Assembly: GCF_000718085.1 (NCBI RefSeq)
Contig: NZ_JOEC01000003.1
Coordinates: forward strand, 124,001-188,000
From: Mycetocola saprophilus
Lineage (GTDB): Bacteria > Actinomycetota > Actinomycetes > Actinomycetales > Microbacteriaceae
Length of the DNA stretch: 64,000 bases
Reading direction: 5' to 3'
Shown here: in pieces, positions 15,251-23,720 of the stretch
Layout of the letters: every line of letters begins with the position of its first letter
Numbering within the stretch: position 1 is the stretch's first letter
Notes under the pieces: generated by a model
Databases searched by the model: none
Told to the model about the DNA's origin: nothing
Seen by the model: the letters and a program-made list of their open reading frames with translations, nothing else
Made by a program: the position numbers and the translations under genes

Positions 15251-16978
15251 TTAGCGGGTTTCGCGTGCCCGCGCGGGGTTGGGCACGGCGTCCAGCAGGC
15301 GGATGGTGTACTCGTCGCTGGGGTTGCGCAGCACGTCGGCGGTGGGGCCGGACTCGACCACGCGGCCCGAGTTCAGCACCATCATCCGGTCGGTCACCAG
15401 GCGCGCACTCAGCAGGTCGTGGGTGATGTAGAGCATGCTCACACCCCACTGCTCGCGCAGATCCTCAAGCAGGCCGAGGACACCCGCGCGCAGCGAGACA
15501 TCCAGCATCGACACCGGCTCATCGGCCACGAGCACCTGCGGGTCACTCGCCAGGGCGCGGGCAATCACCACGCGCTGACGCTGACCACCGGACAGCTGGT
15601 GCGGGAGCTTCTGCGCGAACGTCTCCGCGGGGGTGAGCCCCACGGTTTCCAGCAGCTCCAGCATGCGCTCGCGCGCGGCCTCGCCGCGACGCTCGGTGAA
15701 GTTCAGGATCGGACGCAGCAGCGTGTACTCCACCGTGTGCAACGGGTTCAGCGCCGCATACGGGTCCTGGAACACCATCTGGACGTTTTTGCGCAGCTCA
15801 CGCAGTTCGCGGCGGCGCAGCGCCGAGAGGTTCGAGTCACCGAAGCGCACCAGGCCGGAGCTGGGCTTTTCCGCGCCGGTCACCAGCTTGGCGATCGTCG
15901 ACTTACCCGAACCCGACTGTCCCACCAGTGCCAGGGACTCCCCCGGTGCCAGCGTGAAGGAGACGTTGTCCACCGCGACCACGGGCGCCTCGCCCCGACG
16001 CGGCGGCGCATAGACCTTGCTCACACCCTCGACCACGATCGACGCGTCGGCGCGTCGGGCCGCCCGAGCATCGGATCGCGGCGAGGTGGTGGCACGCTCG
16101 GCCCGCGCAGCATCGGCCGAGCGTCCGCGGGTGCTGAAGCCGGGGATGTGGATCTCCTCGGCGCGCGGGTCCGCATAGTGGCTGAGCAGCATCCGGGTGT
16201 ATTCGGCCTGCGGATCGTCCAGGATCTGGTGGCTCGGGCCATCCTCCACTACGACGCCGTCGTGCATCACGAGCACACGCTCGGTGGATTCCAGCACGAT
16301 ACCCAGGTCGTGGGAGATCAAGATCGCGGTGAACCCCTCGCTGGCCTGGAGCTGGCGGATGGTGTCCATCACCGCGTGCTGCACGAGCACGTCCAGCGCG
16401 GTGGTGGGCTCATCAAAGACCAGCAGTTCGGGCTCAAGCGAGAGAGCCAGGGCGATCGAGACACGCTGACGCATACCGCCGGAGAGTTCCCCGGGGTAGC
16501 GATCCAGCACCGTCTCGGGCAGCTCAACCTTGCGCACCAGCTCGCTCGCGCGAGCATTGAAGCTGCCCGCCTCGACGTGACCGTGGGCACGGAAGATGTC
16601 GTGGAAGTGCTTGCGAATGGTGCGCACCGGGTTCAGCGCGTTCATGCCCGACTGCAGCACCATCGCGAATCCGCCACGACGCTGCTTGCGCAGGGCCTCG
16701 TCATCCAGGGTACGAATGTCGGATCCGTGGAACAGGATCTTGCCATCCACGATGGTTGCCGGCGGCTTGGCCAGGCGGGTCAGCGCAAAGCCCAGGGTCG
16801 ACTTCCCCGAACCCGATTCGCCCACGAGTCCGATGAACTCGCCACGACGCAGGCTGAAGGACACATTCTTGACCGCGGCTACCGGCTCGAAGCCCTCGCT
16901 GCGGTACTCCACCGTGAGGTTTTCGACCCGCAGAATCGGCTCTTCGGCTCCCCGTGCGGGAGTGGTGTTGGTGGTCAT
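15251..16978 (-). CDS. Fused double ATPase of an Opp/Dpp-type ABC importer
   Basis: 575 residues from the ATG at 16978, which overlaps the permease stop by 4 nt (ATGA). Two complete nucleotide-binding domains: the first has Walker A GESGSGKST, signature LSGGMRQR and Walker B LLVFDEPTTALD; the second has GQSGSGKST, LSGGQRQR and VLVADEPVSMLD. Each is followed by the oligopeptide-transporter C-terminal region. The protein merges OppD and OppF in one chain and powers the two permeases encoded directly upstream. Confidence 0.95.
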   Translation of the reverse strand: MTTNTTPARGAEEPILRVENLTVEYRSEGFEPVAAVKNVSFSLRRGEFIGLVGESGSGKSTLGFALTRLAKPPATIVDGKILFHGSDIRTLDDEALRKQRRGGFAMVLQSGMNALNPVRTIRKHFHDIFRAHGHVEAGSFNARASELVRKVELPETVLDRYPGELSGGMRQRVSIALALSLEPELLVFDEPTTALDVLVQHAVMDTIRQLQASEGFTAILISHDLGIVLESTERVLVMHDGVVVEDGPSHQILDDPQAEYTRMLLSHYADPRAEEIHIPGFSTRGRSADAARAERATTSPRSDARAARRADASIVVEGVSKVYAPPRRGEAPVVAVDNVSFTLAPGESLALVGQSGSGKSTIAKLVTGAEKPSSGLVRFGDSNLSALRRRELRELRKNVQMVFQDPYAALNPLHTVEYTLLRPILNFTERRGEAARERMLELLETVGLTPAETFAQKLPHQLSGGQRQRVVIARALASDPQVLVADEPVSMLDVSLRAGVLGLLEDLREQWGVSMLYITHDLLSARLVTDRMMVLNSGRVVESGPTADVLRNPSDEYTIRLLDAVPNPARARETR

Positions 16979-17883
16979 CGACCCTTTCCTTCCCGAAGCC
17001 GCGGGTTGGAAATCCCGTCGACACCAAAGTTGATGAGCGTGAGGCTCGTGGCCAGCAGCGCGATGCAGAGACCCGGAGCAAACAGCAGCAGCCACTGTCC
17101 GGTGAGCAGCGCGTTGGAGTTCTGTGCCCAGAAGAGCATGGTTCCCCAGCTGACGGTGGTCGGATCACCCAGACCCAGGAATTCCAGGCCCGCCTCGGCG
17201 AGGATCGCCGCGGTGGCCGCACCGAAGAACGAACCGGTGATCAGCGAGGTCATGTTGGGCAGGATCTCACGGAAGATGATGCGGAACGAGGAGTCCCCGG
17301 CGAACCGGGCGGCGGTCACGAAGTCACGCGAGCGCAGCGTCTGGGTCTGGCTGCGCAGCACGCGCGCACCCCAGGCCCAACCGGTGACCACGATCACCGC
17401 GATGATCATCACGATGCCACCGTTTTGCAGGTAGGAGGCGATCACGATCATCAGCGGCAGACCCGGGATAACCAGGAAGAGGTTGACGATGAACCCGACC
17501 ACGTCGCCACCGAAGCCGCGCGAGTAGCCCCAGCTGAGGCCGATCAGCACGGCGATCACCGTGGCGATCGCCCCGGCCGCGAATCCCACGAAGACCGAGA
17601 CGCGGGCGCCCCAGATGATCTGCGAGAGGACGTCCTCACCGGCTGCGGTGGTCCCGAGCCAGTGGGCGGCCGAGCCGCCGGCGCTGCGTTCGAAGCCGTC
17701 CTGACTGGCACCGTAGGGGGCGAGCCAGGGGGCGAAGGTTGCGGTGATGATGAAGAGGGCCAGCAGGACCACGCCGATCCGGGCCCGGGGGTTGGACCAG
17801 ATGGTGCCGGCGATGCGGCCGATCGTGCGCAGGGTGCCACGCAGTGCGCGCGCCCGCACGGGGGTAGTGGTGGTGGATGTCAT
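16975..17883 (-). CDS. ABC transporter permease, OppC/DppC type
   Basis: 302 residues, about six transmembrane segments. The cytoplasmic coupling loop contains AARFAGDSSFRIIFREILPNM, the EAA-type motif of binding-protein-dependent permeases. The N-terminal region NPRARIGVVLLALFIITATFAPWLAPY is typical of DppC. It overlaps the DppB-type gene upstream and the ATPase downstream by 4 nt each, a fully coupled operon. Confidence 0.93.
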   Translation of the reverse strand: MTSTTTTPVRARALRGTLRTIGRIAGTIWSNPRARIGVVLLALFIITATFAPWLAPYGASQDGFERSAGGSAAHWLGTTAAGEDVLSQIIWGARVSVFVGFAAGAIATVIAVLIGLSWGYSRGFGGDVVGFIVNLFLVIPGLPLMIVIASYLQNGGIVMIIAVIVVTGWAWGARVLRSQTQTLRSRDFVTAARFAGDSSFRIIFREILPNMTSLITGSFFGAATAAILAEAGLEFLGLGDPTTVSWGTMLFWAQNSNALLTGQWLLLFAPGLCIALLATSLTLINFGVDGISNPRLREGKGR

Positions 17884-18860
17884 CGTCGCGTCCTTGGGTC
17901 GAGTACACCGTAGAGAATGTCTACGAGGAAGTTAGCGATGAGCACGCTCACGGTGATCATCAGGAAGAGGGCCTGCATCAGCGGGTAGTCCTGGTTGACC
18001 ACGGCGTTGTACAGCAGGTATCCGATTCCGGGGTAGCCATACACCTGCTCCACCAGGATCGAACCACCCACCACGCCACCGAGGGCCAGACCGAACCCGG
18101 TGAGGTTCGGCAGGATCGCGTTGCGGGCGGCGTACTTGATGGCCACGGTGCGGCCGCGCAGACCGTTTGCCTCGGCAAAGGTCACGTAGTCATCGCCGAG
18201 GGTGTTGATCATCGCGTTACGCATACCCAGGATCCAGCCACCCAGCGAGGTGATCAGGATGGTCAGGGCCGGCAGGGTCGCGTGATAGATCAGGTCGGCG
18301 ATGAAGGAGAACGAGAACTCCGGCACCGCGGTGGGCGAGGATGCGCCCGAGGTCGGGAACAGGTGTCCCACATAGCCCGCGAAGAACAGCAGCAGCAGGG
18401 CGATCCAGAAGTACGGGAATGCGCTGAGGAAGCTGCCGCCCAGGGTGGGCAGGGTGTCGAGCCAGGTGCCGCGCTTCCAGGCGGCGAGGACACCGATCAG
18501 GGTACCGATCACGAAGGCCAGGATGGTGACGATTCCCACCAGCACCACGGTGTAGGGCAGGGCCGTCAGGACCAGGTCGGAGACCTTTTCGGGGTAGAAG
18601 GTGAACGAGACACCGAAGTCCAGCGTGACCACCTGCTGGAGGTAGTGCACGTACTGTTCGAACAGGTTACCGCCGGGCACACCCAGCTGGGCCTCGATCG
18701 CGGCGCGGGTCGCGGCGCTCACGGGTCCGTTCTGGGAGAGCTTGGCGATCGCGGCGTCGGCCGGCGAACCGGGCATCAGCCGGGGCAGGAAGAAGTTCAG
18801 CGTGACCGCGGCCCACAGGGTGAGCAGCAGCATGCCGAGCTTGCGCAGTGCATACTTCAT
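17880..18860 (-). CDS. ABC transporter permease, OppB/DppB type
   Basis: 326 residues. Starts with MKYALRKLGMLLLTLWAAVTLNFFLPRLMPGSP, the usual DppB opening, followed by a periplasm-side-type loop and about five more transmembrane helices. The coupling motif is YVTFAEANGLRGRTVAIKYAARNAILP. The ATG overlaps the stop of the substrate-binding protein by one base (TAATG). Confidence 0.93.
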   Translation of the reverse strand: MKYALRKLGMLLLTLWAAVTLNFFLPRLMPGSPADAAIAKLSQNGPVSAATRAAIEAQLGVPGGNLFEQYVHYLQQVVTLDFGVSFTFYPEKVSDLVLTALPYTVVLVGIVTILAFVIGTLIGVLAAWKRGTWLDTLPTLGGSFLSAFPYFWIALLLLFFAGYVGHLFPTSGASSPTAVPEFSFSFIADLIYHATLPALTILITSLGGWILGMRNAMINTLGDDYVTFAEANGLRGRTVAIKYAARNAILPNLTGFGLALGGVVGGSILVEQVYGYPGIGYLLYNAVVNQDYPLMQALFLMITVSVLIANFLVDILYGVLDPRTRR

Positions 18861-20542
18861 TATTTCTTGTCCTCGGTGTGCTCACGCGGCTTCAACGAAG
18901 TGAAGATCAGCAGGGCGGTCGGGGTGTAGGTCTTCAGCGAGGCGTACGGGTGGTCGGCGTCGGGCCAGCCCACGTACTTGTTCTCGCTGTACAGACCCCA
19001 GGAACCGCCGTAGTAGAGCGAGATCACCGGCAGGTCGGTGACCATCGCGTGCTGCAGCTGGTAACCCAGCTCACGGGTTTCGTTCGGGTCGAGCGAGGTG
19101 CGGTACTTGGCGAGGATCTCGTCCACGGCCGGGTTCTGGTAGCGCTCGAAGTTGCTCGGTGCCTCCTGGCCCACGGGCCGGAAGTTGGAGCTGTTGAGCA
19201 GACCGTTGAGGTCCTGGTACTGCGAACCGAGTCCGCCGTAGGCACCCATCGCGATGTCGAAGTCACCGTTGCGCAGGGCCAGCTGGTACGCCGGGGGCTG
19301 CGGCTGGGTGAGCTTGACGTCGATGCCGAGAGCGGAGAGCTGACGCTGTACCTGGCTGGCCGCACGCAGCCAGTCGGTGTAGCCGTTGGCGGTGAGCAGC
19401 GAGAAGCTCAGCTGCTTACCCGAGGCGTCCACGAGCTTGCCGTCCTGGTCGTGGTACCCGGCCCGGGCGAAGGCCGCCTTGGCCGCGTCCAGGTCCTGGG
19501 TAATCACGCCACCGTTGGGGATCGAGGGGTCGAGGTCTGCCTGCTGGTTGGGCAGCAGGATTCCGGCCTGGGTTGCGGGCTGCATCGAGCCCTCGGTTGC
19601 GGCATCTGCGATCTGCTTACGATCCAGGGCCAGCGCGATGCCCTGACGCACGTCGGGGTTGTTGAACGGGGCCTTGGTGAGGTTCGGCTGAAGCGAGATC
19701 ACACCACCCGGCGGGAACCAGTAGCGGTTGTACTGGTTGGCGCCGCCCCAGGTTTTCTTCACGTCGCTCATGTACATGTAACCCCAGTCGTATCCCTGGG
19801 TGACCATGGCGAGCTGACCGTTGGTGGCGGGCAGGATCAGGTGCTTGACCGTGACCTTGTCCTTCTGCCAGTAGTTCTCGTTGCGGTTCATCGTGTACTG
19901 CTGCGGGCTGTAGTTACCGAGCGTGAACGGGCCGGTACCCACCGGGTTTTCATCGGTGTAGGTACCGGGGTCCTTGACGTTCTTCCACAGGTGCTCGGGC
20001 AGGATCAGGGTCTGCGCGATGATGTTGGCGGCGGGAACGTCCGCGGACTTCAGGTGCACGGTCACGGTCTGGCTACCCTCGTCGGTGCCGGTTTCGACCG
20101 TGCTGATGTACTGCCAGATGCCCTGCATGTCCAGGGTCGGGCTGGTCTTGAGCAGGTTGAAGGTGAACTCGACGTCCTTGGCGGTCAGCGGCTTACCGTC
20201 GGACCACTTGACGCCATCCCGCAGGGTGAACACCACGGTGGAGGCGTCGGGCTGGGTGACCTTCTGGGCGAGCCAGGGGGTTACATCCCCATTGACATCG
20301 TTCACGATCACGAGCGGCTCGTAGATGTAGGCGGCACCGATCCGGCGGTTGGCCATGAAGGGGTTGAAGTTGCGCTGATACATGGGCGAGCCCTGATCGG
20401 CGGCCAGGAGCAGGGTGTCCTGGGGAATGGTGGGGTCCGGCTTGCTCTCGATGTGGATGTTACATCCGGTGAGGGCTAGACCCGTCGCGATCGTGATTGC
20501 GACAAGCGAGAGCAGTCGCGATCGGCGGGGAAATTTCTTCAT
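18860..20542 (-). CDS. Substrate-binding lipoprotein of Opp/Dpp-type ABC importer (SBP family 5)
   Basis: 560 residues. Lipoprotein signal peptide: MKKFPRRSRL, a hydrophobic core, and lipobox LTGC with Cys27 as the lipid-modified residue. The mature part shows the family-5 order: FNPFMANRRIGAAYIYEPLVIV, then WLAQKVTQPDASTVVFTLRDGVKWSDGKPLTAKDVEF near residues 90-130. Family-5 proteins bind peptides, nickel or oligosaccharides; the adjoining GH1 enzyme and LacI regulator point to beta-glucosides or cello-oligosaccharides. Its long 5' region carries an operator-controlled promoter. Confidence 0.92.
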   Translation of the reverse strand: MKKFPRRSRLLSLVAITIATGLALTGCNIHIESKPDPTIPQDTLLLAADQGSPMYQRNFNPFMANRRIGAAYIYEPLVIVNDVNGDVTPWLAQKVTQPDASTVVFTLRDGVKWSDGKPLTAKDVEFTFNLLKTSPTLDMQGIWQYISTVETGTDEGSQTVTVHLKSADVPAANIIAQTLILPEHLWKNVKDPGTYTDENPVGTGPFTLGNYSPQQYTMNRNENYWQKDKVTVKHLILPATNGQLAMVTQGYDWGYMYMSDVKKTWGGANQYNRYWFPPGGVISLQPNLTKAPFNNPDVRQGIALALDRKQIADAATEGSMQPATQAGILLPNQQADLDPSIPNGGVITQDLDAAKAAFARAGYHDQDGKLVDASGKQLSFSLLTANGYTDWLRAASQVQRQLSALGIDVKLTQPQPPAYQLALRNGDFDIAMGAYGGLGSQYQDLNGLLNSSNFRPVGQEAPSNFERYQNPAVDEILAKYRTSLDPNETRELGYQLQHAMVTDLPVISLYYGGSWGLYSENKYVGWPDADHPYASLKTYTPTALLIFTSLKPREHTEDKK

Positions 20543-20611
20543 TGAATGCGAAACCTCGAGTCATCCTCGTCACGAGTCGGCGCGTTCGGGGGAGGGCATT
20601 GAACACGTCGA

Positions 20612-20634
20612 GTTGCCACGCGGACGCGTGCAAC
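20612..20634 (-). promoter_or_regulatory. Hairpin at the predicted 5' end of the transporter mRNA
   Basis: GTTGCCACGCG (20612-20622) pairs with CGCGTGCAAC (20625-20634) apart from one bulged base. On the minus strand it begins at or within a base or two of the predicted transcription start, so it would cap the 5' end of the operon message. Confidence 0.5.
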
Positions 20635-20640
20635 CCCCTC

Positions 20641-20670
20641 AGTGTAAGCGCATACATTTACAAAATGCAA
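20641..20670 (-). promoter_or_regulatory. Promoter of the sugar transporter operon with embedded LacI-type operator
   Basis: On the minus strand TTGCAT (-35, 20665-20670), an 18-bp spacer and TACACT (-10, 20641-20646). The 14-bp palindrome TGTATGCGCTTACA, one mismatched pair with central GCGC (20643-20656), overlaps the -10 box. A bound LacI-family repressor would block RNA polymerase. The leader to the ATG at 20542 is about 92 nt. Confidence 0.85.
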
Positions 20671-20769
20671 GCCCCAGAGCGTGGCGCAAAGCCCCCGGAC
20701 GGGTCACACCCAGGTTTGGGCGTTTTCCTCACAAACGGGATGGATTGCACCGAACCAAGTGGCAACCAG

Positions 20770-21867
20770 CTACCGCGCGGGTTCGGTACTCTCGCGCAGC
20801 AGGACCGACACCGGCAGGCGGACCCCGCGCGGCTCCCCCGCCGGCTCCTGGAATCGCTCATCCAGCAGGGCGATCGCCGCCCGACCCAGATCCTCGATCG
20901 GCTGACGCACGGTGCTCAGCCGCGGGCTCGACAGCGCCGCCGCGGGGATACCGTCAAATCCCGAGACCAGCACGCGCCCGGGCACCTCGATGCCGGCAGC
21001 CGCAAACTCGTCCAGGACCCCGAGCGCCATCTGATCGTTACCGCACAGCACGGCACCGGGAAGCTCCCCACCGGCGTCCGCCAAGTCCGCCAGTTCACGG
21101 CCGACTCGGCGGCCGGTTTCCCGGGTAAAGGTGTCGCTGATCCAGCGCATATCCTCGGCGCGCCCGTGCTTTTCCAGCGCGTCGCGCACACCGCGGCGAC
21201 GATCCCGGGCATCGGGAGACTCTTCGGGGCCACCGAGGTACACCAGCGGACGGTCGGTACGCGAGAGCACGTGATCGGTCAGCGCCGCCATGCCCTCGCG
21301 GTTGGACACCGACACCCGGTCAAACTCCTCATAGTCGCCGCGCGAGGACAGCACCACCACGGGAATGCGGGCGGCCAACGGCTTCAACACCGCATCGGGC
21401 ACGGCCCGAGCCAGGACGATCAACCCGTCCACCCGGCCGGCCATATCGGTGAAGGTTTGCAGCGAGTTACTCCCCCGACCCACCGCGACCATCAGTGCGT
21501 ATCCACGCCTCCAGGCTTCCAGCTCGGCTCCGCGCACAACCTCATCGAAGTAGAGGTCGGCGATGTGGTCGTCGGCCGTCTTGCCCAGGTCGGTGACAAT
21601 ATCGGTCCCGCCGGTTTCGGGCAGTTCGATCTCACTCAGGTCCTCGATGGCGTCAAATCCCGGCAGGTAGAGACCCAGCACGCCGGTGCGCCGCTCGGCC
21701 AACCCACGGGCGGCACCGCTGGGGACATACCCCAGTTCACGCACGGCTGCCTCGACCCGGGCGGCGGTGTCGGGACGCACCCGATCCGGCGAGCGCAGCA
21801 CCCGCGAGACCGTGGCGATCGAAACCCCGGCACGCTCGGCGACGTCATACACGGTGGGCGGTTTCAC
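20770..21867 (-). CDS. LacI family transcriptional repressor
   Basis: 365 residues from the GTG at 21867 (MKPPTVYDVAERAGVS), with GGAAGG about 9 nt upstream; an in-frame GTG further up would add 30 residues that do not fit the family. The helix-turn-helix and hinge read TVYDVAERAGVSIATVSRVLRSPDRVRPDTAARV, followed by the periplasmic-binding-protein-like domain (GLYLPGFDAIEDL, VSGFDGIPAAALSSPRLSTVRQPIEDLGRAA). It lies upstream of and on the same strand as the transporter operon. Matching operators lie before both its own gene and the operon. Confidence 0.95.
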   Translation of the reverse strand: MKPPTVYDVAERAGVSIATVSRVLRSPDRVRPDTAARVEAAVRELGYVPSGAARGLAERRTGVLGLYLPGFDAIEDLSEIELPETGGTDIVTDLGKTADDHIADLYFDEVVRGAELEAWRRGYALMVAVGRGSNSLQTFTDMAGRVDGLIVLARAVPDAVLKPLAARIPVVVLSSRGDYEEFDRVSVSNREGMAALTDHVLSRTDRPLVYLGGPEESPDARDRRRGVRDALEKHGRAEDMRWISDTFTRETGRRVGRELADLADAGGELPGAVLCGNDQMALGVLDEFAAAGIEVPGRVLVSGFDGIPAAALSSPRLSTVRQPIEDLGRAAIALLDERFQEPAGEPRGVRLPVSVLLRESTEPAR

Positions 21868-21886
21868 TATCCGGGGCCTTCCAAAA

Positions 21887-21900
21887 TGGATGCGCTTACG
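21887..21900. promoter_or_regulatory. Second LacI-type operator, upstream of the repressor gene
   Basis: TGGATGCGCTTACG shares 12 of 14 bases with the operon operator read on the minus strand, including ten in a row (ATGCGCTTAC). It starts about 20 nt before the repressor GTG and just downstream of a possible -10 box (TACGCT, 21915-21920 on the minus strand), suitable for autorepression. Confidence 0.75.
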
Positions 21901-21946
21901 CGCGGGAGGATTCCAGCGTACCCTGTTGCCGCGGCGCACACGCGGG

Positions 21947-21952
21947 CATACT
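21947..21952 (+). promoter_or_regulatory. Possible -10 box CATACT of the tautomerase gene (leaderless)
   Basis: CATACT is followed by 7 nt and the ATG at 21960. No Shine-Dalgarno is seen. The first base differs from TANNNT. Confidence 0.4.
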
Positions 21953-21959
21953 GGCATGC

Positions 21960-22739
21960 ATGGCTCAGATCATCGTCTATGGACTCGCGGACACGCTTCG
22001 CCCGCGCCGGCAGGCCCTCTCGAACGCGATCCATGCGGCCGCGGTCTCCGAACTGGGGCTACCCGAAGCCAAACGCTTCCACCGCTTCGTCCCGCTCGCG
22101 CGCGAGGACTTTATCTTCCCTGCCGACCGCAGCGAGAACTACACGATCATCGAGGTGTCCCTCTTTGCCGGGCGCAGTACCGAGACCAAGAAGCGTTTCA
22201 TCCGCGCGCTCTTTACCCGCATCGGCGATACGGTGGGCATCGAGGCACAGGATGTGGAGATCACCCTGACCGAAACCCCACGCGAAAACTGGGGCATCCG
22301 CGGGCTCCCCGGCGACGAGCTGACCCTGAACTACGCGGTGGAACCGACCACGGACAATGCTGCGGGGTGGTTTGCGGTCGCCCCGCTTTCGGGACAGGTC
22401 TATCGTCCCGACACCACCTCCGCGCCCGGGGCACCCTCCTGGGATCCCGCCCCATCCCAGACCATCCGCCTCATGAACGAGTATGGGGTGGGGTGGCCGC
22501 TCTGGGGGCCGGACGGCCTCACCACCGAGGAGGACTTTCCCCAACTCTCCCCCGCCCTCCGTGCGCGGCTGAAGGCCTGGGCCGAGGAATTCAACACCCA
22601 TTTCGATCATGAGCACGGCTGGCGCACGCGCCCCGAGCTGCGCGAAACCCACGCGGCCGAGGGCGGACTACTGACCCTGCACCTCACCGAGGAGCTGGGA
22701 GGCCGCTACGGCGTGCAGCTGGATCTCTGGGAGAGCTAG
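21960..22739 (+). CDS. Tautomerase-family protein fused to an unknown C-terminal domain, catalytic Pro1 replaced
   Basis: 259 residues. Residues 1-~128 match YusQ-like tautomerase family proteins (MAQIIVYGLADTL, LPEAKRFHRFVPLAREDF, SENYTIIEVSLFAGRS, KKRFIRALF). This superfamily uses the N-terminal proline left after Met removal as catalytic base; here the second codon is GCT (Ala), so the classical base is missing. Residues ~145-259 form a separate segment (IRLMNEYGVGWPLWGPDG, LKAWAEEFNTHFDHEHGW, LLTLHLTEELGGRYGVQLDLWE) that I do not recognise as a named family. Activity may be lost or altered. Confidence 0.8.
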   Translation: MAQIIVYGLADTLRPRRQALSNAIHAAAVSELGLPEAKRFHRFVPLAREDFIFPADRSENYTIIEVSLFAGRSTETKKRFIRALFTRIGDTVGIEAQDVEITLTETPRENWGIRGLPGDELTLNYAVEPTTDNAAGWFAVAPLSGQVYRPDTTSAPGAPSWDPAPSQTIRLMNEYGVGWPLWGPDGLTTEEDFPQLSPALRARLKAWAEEFNTHFDHEHGWRTRPELRETHAAEGGLLTLHLTEELGGRYGVQLDLWES

Positions 22740-22741
22740 AA

Positions 22742-23110
22742 CTAGTTTCCCGCGTGGCGCTCGCGCTCGTCGAGGTACGCGCCGAGGATCCGTTCGGTCA
22801 CCCCCAGCTCGACCGCGAGCTCATGGCGCTGCTGGGTCCAGCGGGCAACCTCGGCGAAACGACGATCATCGATCAAATTGCGAGCGGCAAGCGCGTCGGC
22901 CGCACGCTCCTCCTTACGACTGGTTGCCGAGTGCCCGAGCACCACGTGGGCGACCTCATGCGCCACCACCGAGCGCTCATGCCGGGCGGTCAGGCCGGGA
23001 CGCACAAAGATCACGCGCAGGCGCGGCACCCAGAGTCCCGTGGGCGCGCCGATCCGCCGGGCAAGCACGGCCACCCCCAGGGCTTCGGCATGCGCGTACG
23101 GATCGTACAT
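22742..23110 (-). CDS. ImmA/IrrE family metallo-endopeptidase
   Basis: 122 residues. The zinc motif is in VVAHEVAHVVLGH (HEVAH), followed by the third-ligand region KEERAADALAARNLI. ImmA proteases cleave a partner XRE repressor, as in ICEBs1, or act in stress responses. The gene lies 3 nt after the stop of an XRE-family regulator on the same strand, the classical repressor/anti-repressor order. Confidence 0.93.
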   Translation of the reverse strand: MYDPYAHAEALGVAVLARRIGAPTGLWVPRLRVIFVRPGLTARHERSVVAHEVAHVVLGHSATSRKEERAADALAARNLIDDRRFAEVARWTQQRHELAVELGVTERILGAYLDERERHAGN

Positions 23111-23113
23111 CCA

Positions 23114-23596
23114 CTATCCATTCGGAAACTCGGGGGCCCCTCCGTCGTCGGTCGTGGCGGCCGCGATTTCCTCACCCAGGTCAACACTCATCAGATACTC
23201 GTCCCGTGAGCGAGTCTTAGTCTGCCGGAGGGGTGTGACATTGGCGGGCAGCATATGCGCCACCAATACCTGGCTCGCCTCCTGAACCGCCACCTCGCGA
23301 CGATCCTCGGGCACCAGCTCAACCAGACGCCCCAGCACGTCGGCATAGCGGGCCGCCGCGTCGCTGACCGCGCCTCTCGCCTGCGGCACATCAAGCACCG
23401 ACATGATGCGCTGAAGCGTGCCGGCCTGGGGAACCTTGACGCCGTTTTCCAGGTTGACGATGGTTTGCCTGGTCACGCCCGCCTCCGTCGCCAGCTGCTG
23501 CTGGGTCAACGATCGGTTCCGACGCTCGGTGCGCACGCGCTGAGCCACCTCTTCACGCTCGGCGGCCGAAAACCGCGCAAAGTCATTTTTTGCCAT
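23114..23596 (-). CDS. XRE family regulator paired with ImmA
   Basis: 160 residues from the ATG at 23596 (MAKNDFARFSAAEREEV). Helix-turn-helix near residues 27-80: NRSLTQQQLATEAGVTRQTIVNLENGVKVP. The C-terminal ~80 residues (AARYADVLGRLVELVPEDRREVAVQEASQVL) are helical and could be the dimerisation or cleavage region for ImmA. The start lies 6 nt from the -10 box TACGGT, so the mRNA is probably leaderless. Confidence 0.88.
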   Translation of the reverse strand: MAKNDFARFSAAEREEVAQRVRTERRNRSLTQQQLATEAGVTRQTIVNLENGVKVPQAGTLQRIMSVLDVPQARGAVSDAAARYADVLGRLVELVPEDRREVAVQEASQVLVAHMLPANVTPLRQTKTRSRDEYLMSVDLGEEIAAATTDDGGAPEFPNG

Positions 23597-23602
23597 ATCT
23601 CT

Positions 23603-23630
23603 ACCGTAACATCGTTGACTTCTCATGCAA
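23603..23630 (-). promoter_or_regulatory. Promoter of the XRE-immA pair
   Basis: On the minus strand TTGCAT (23625-23630), 16-bp spacer, TACGGT (23603-23608), then 6 nt to the ATG at 23596. The flanking ATGCAAAC (23625-23632) is the inverted copy of GTTTGCAT at 23690-23697. Confidence 0.65.
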
Positions 23631-23691
23631 ACAATAAATGTGCTAATTGTCACGAATCATCCACTAGTGCGCAAAAAGTCGCCTAAATGGT

Positions 23692-23720
23692 TTGCATTAT
23701 TGTCAATTATCTTCTAGATT
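23692..23720 (+). promoter_or_regulatory. Promoter of the XRE-excisionase-like gene
   Basis: TTGCAT (23692-23697), 17-bp spacer, TAGATT (23715-23720), then 7 nt to the ATG at 23728. It mirrors the divergent promoter: both -35 regions lie in inverted copies of GTTTGCAT, and TCGTTGAC recurs on both sides of the region. Confidence 0.7.

Noticed and set aside
14918-17434. 838-codon open frame opposite the ABC ATPase and hydrolase genes
   Set aside because: Composition rich in His, Gln and Arg and no recognisable domain; the opposite strand holds conserved transporter genes.
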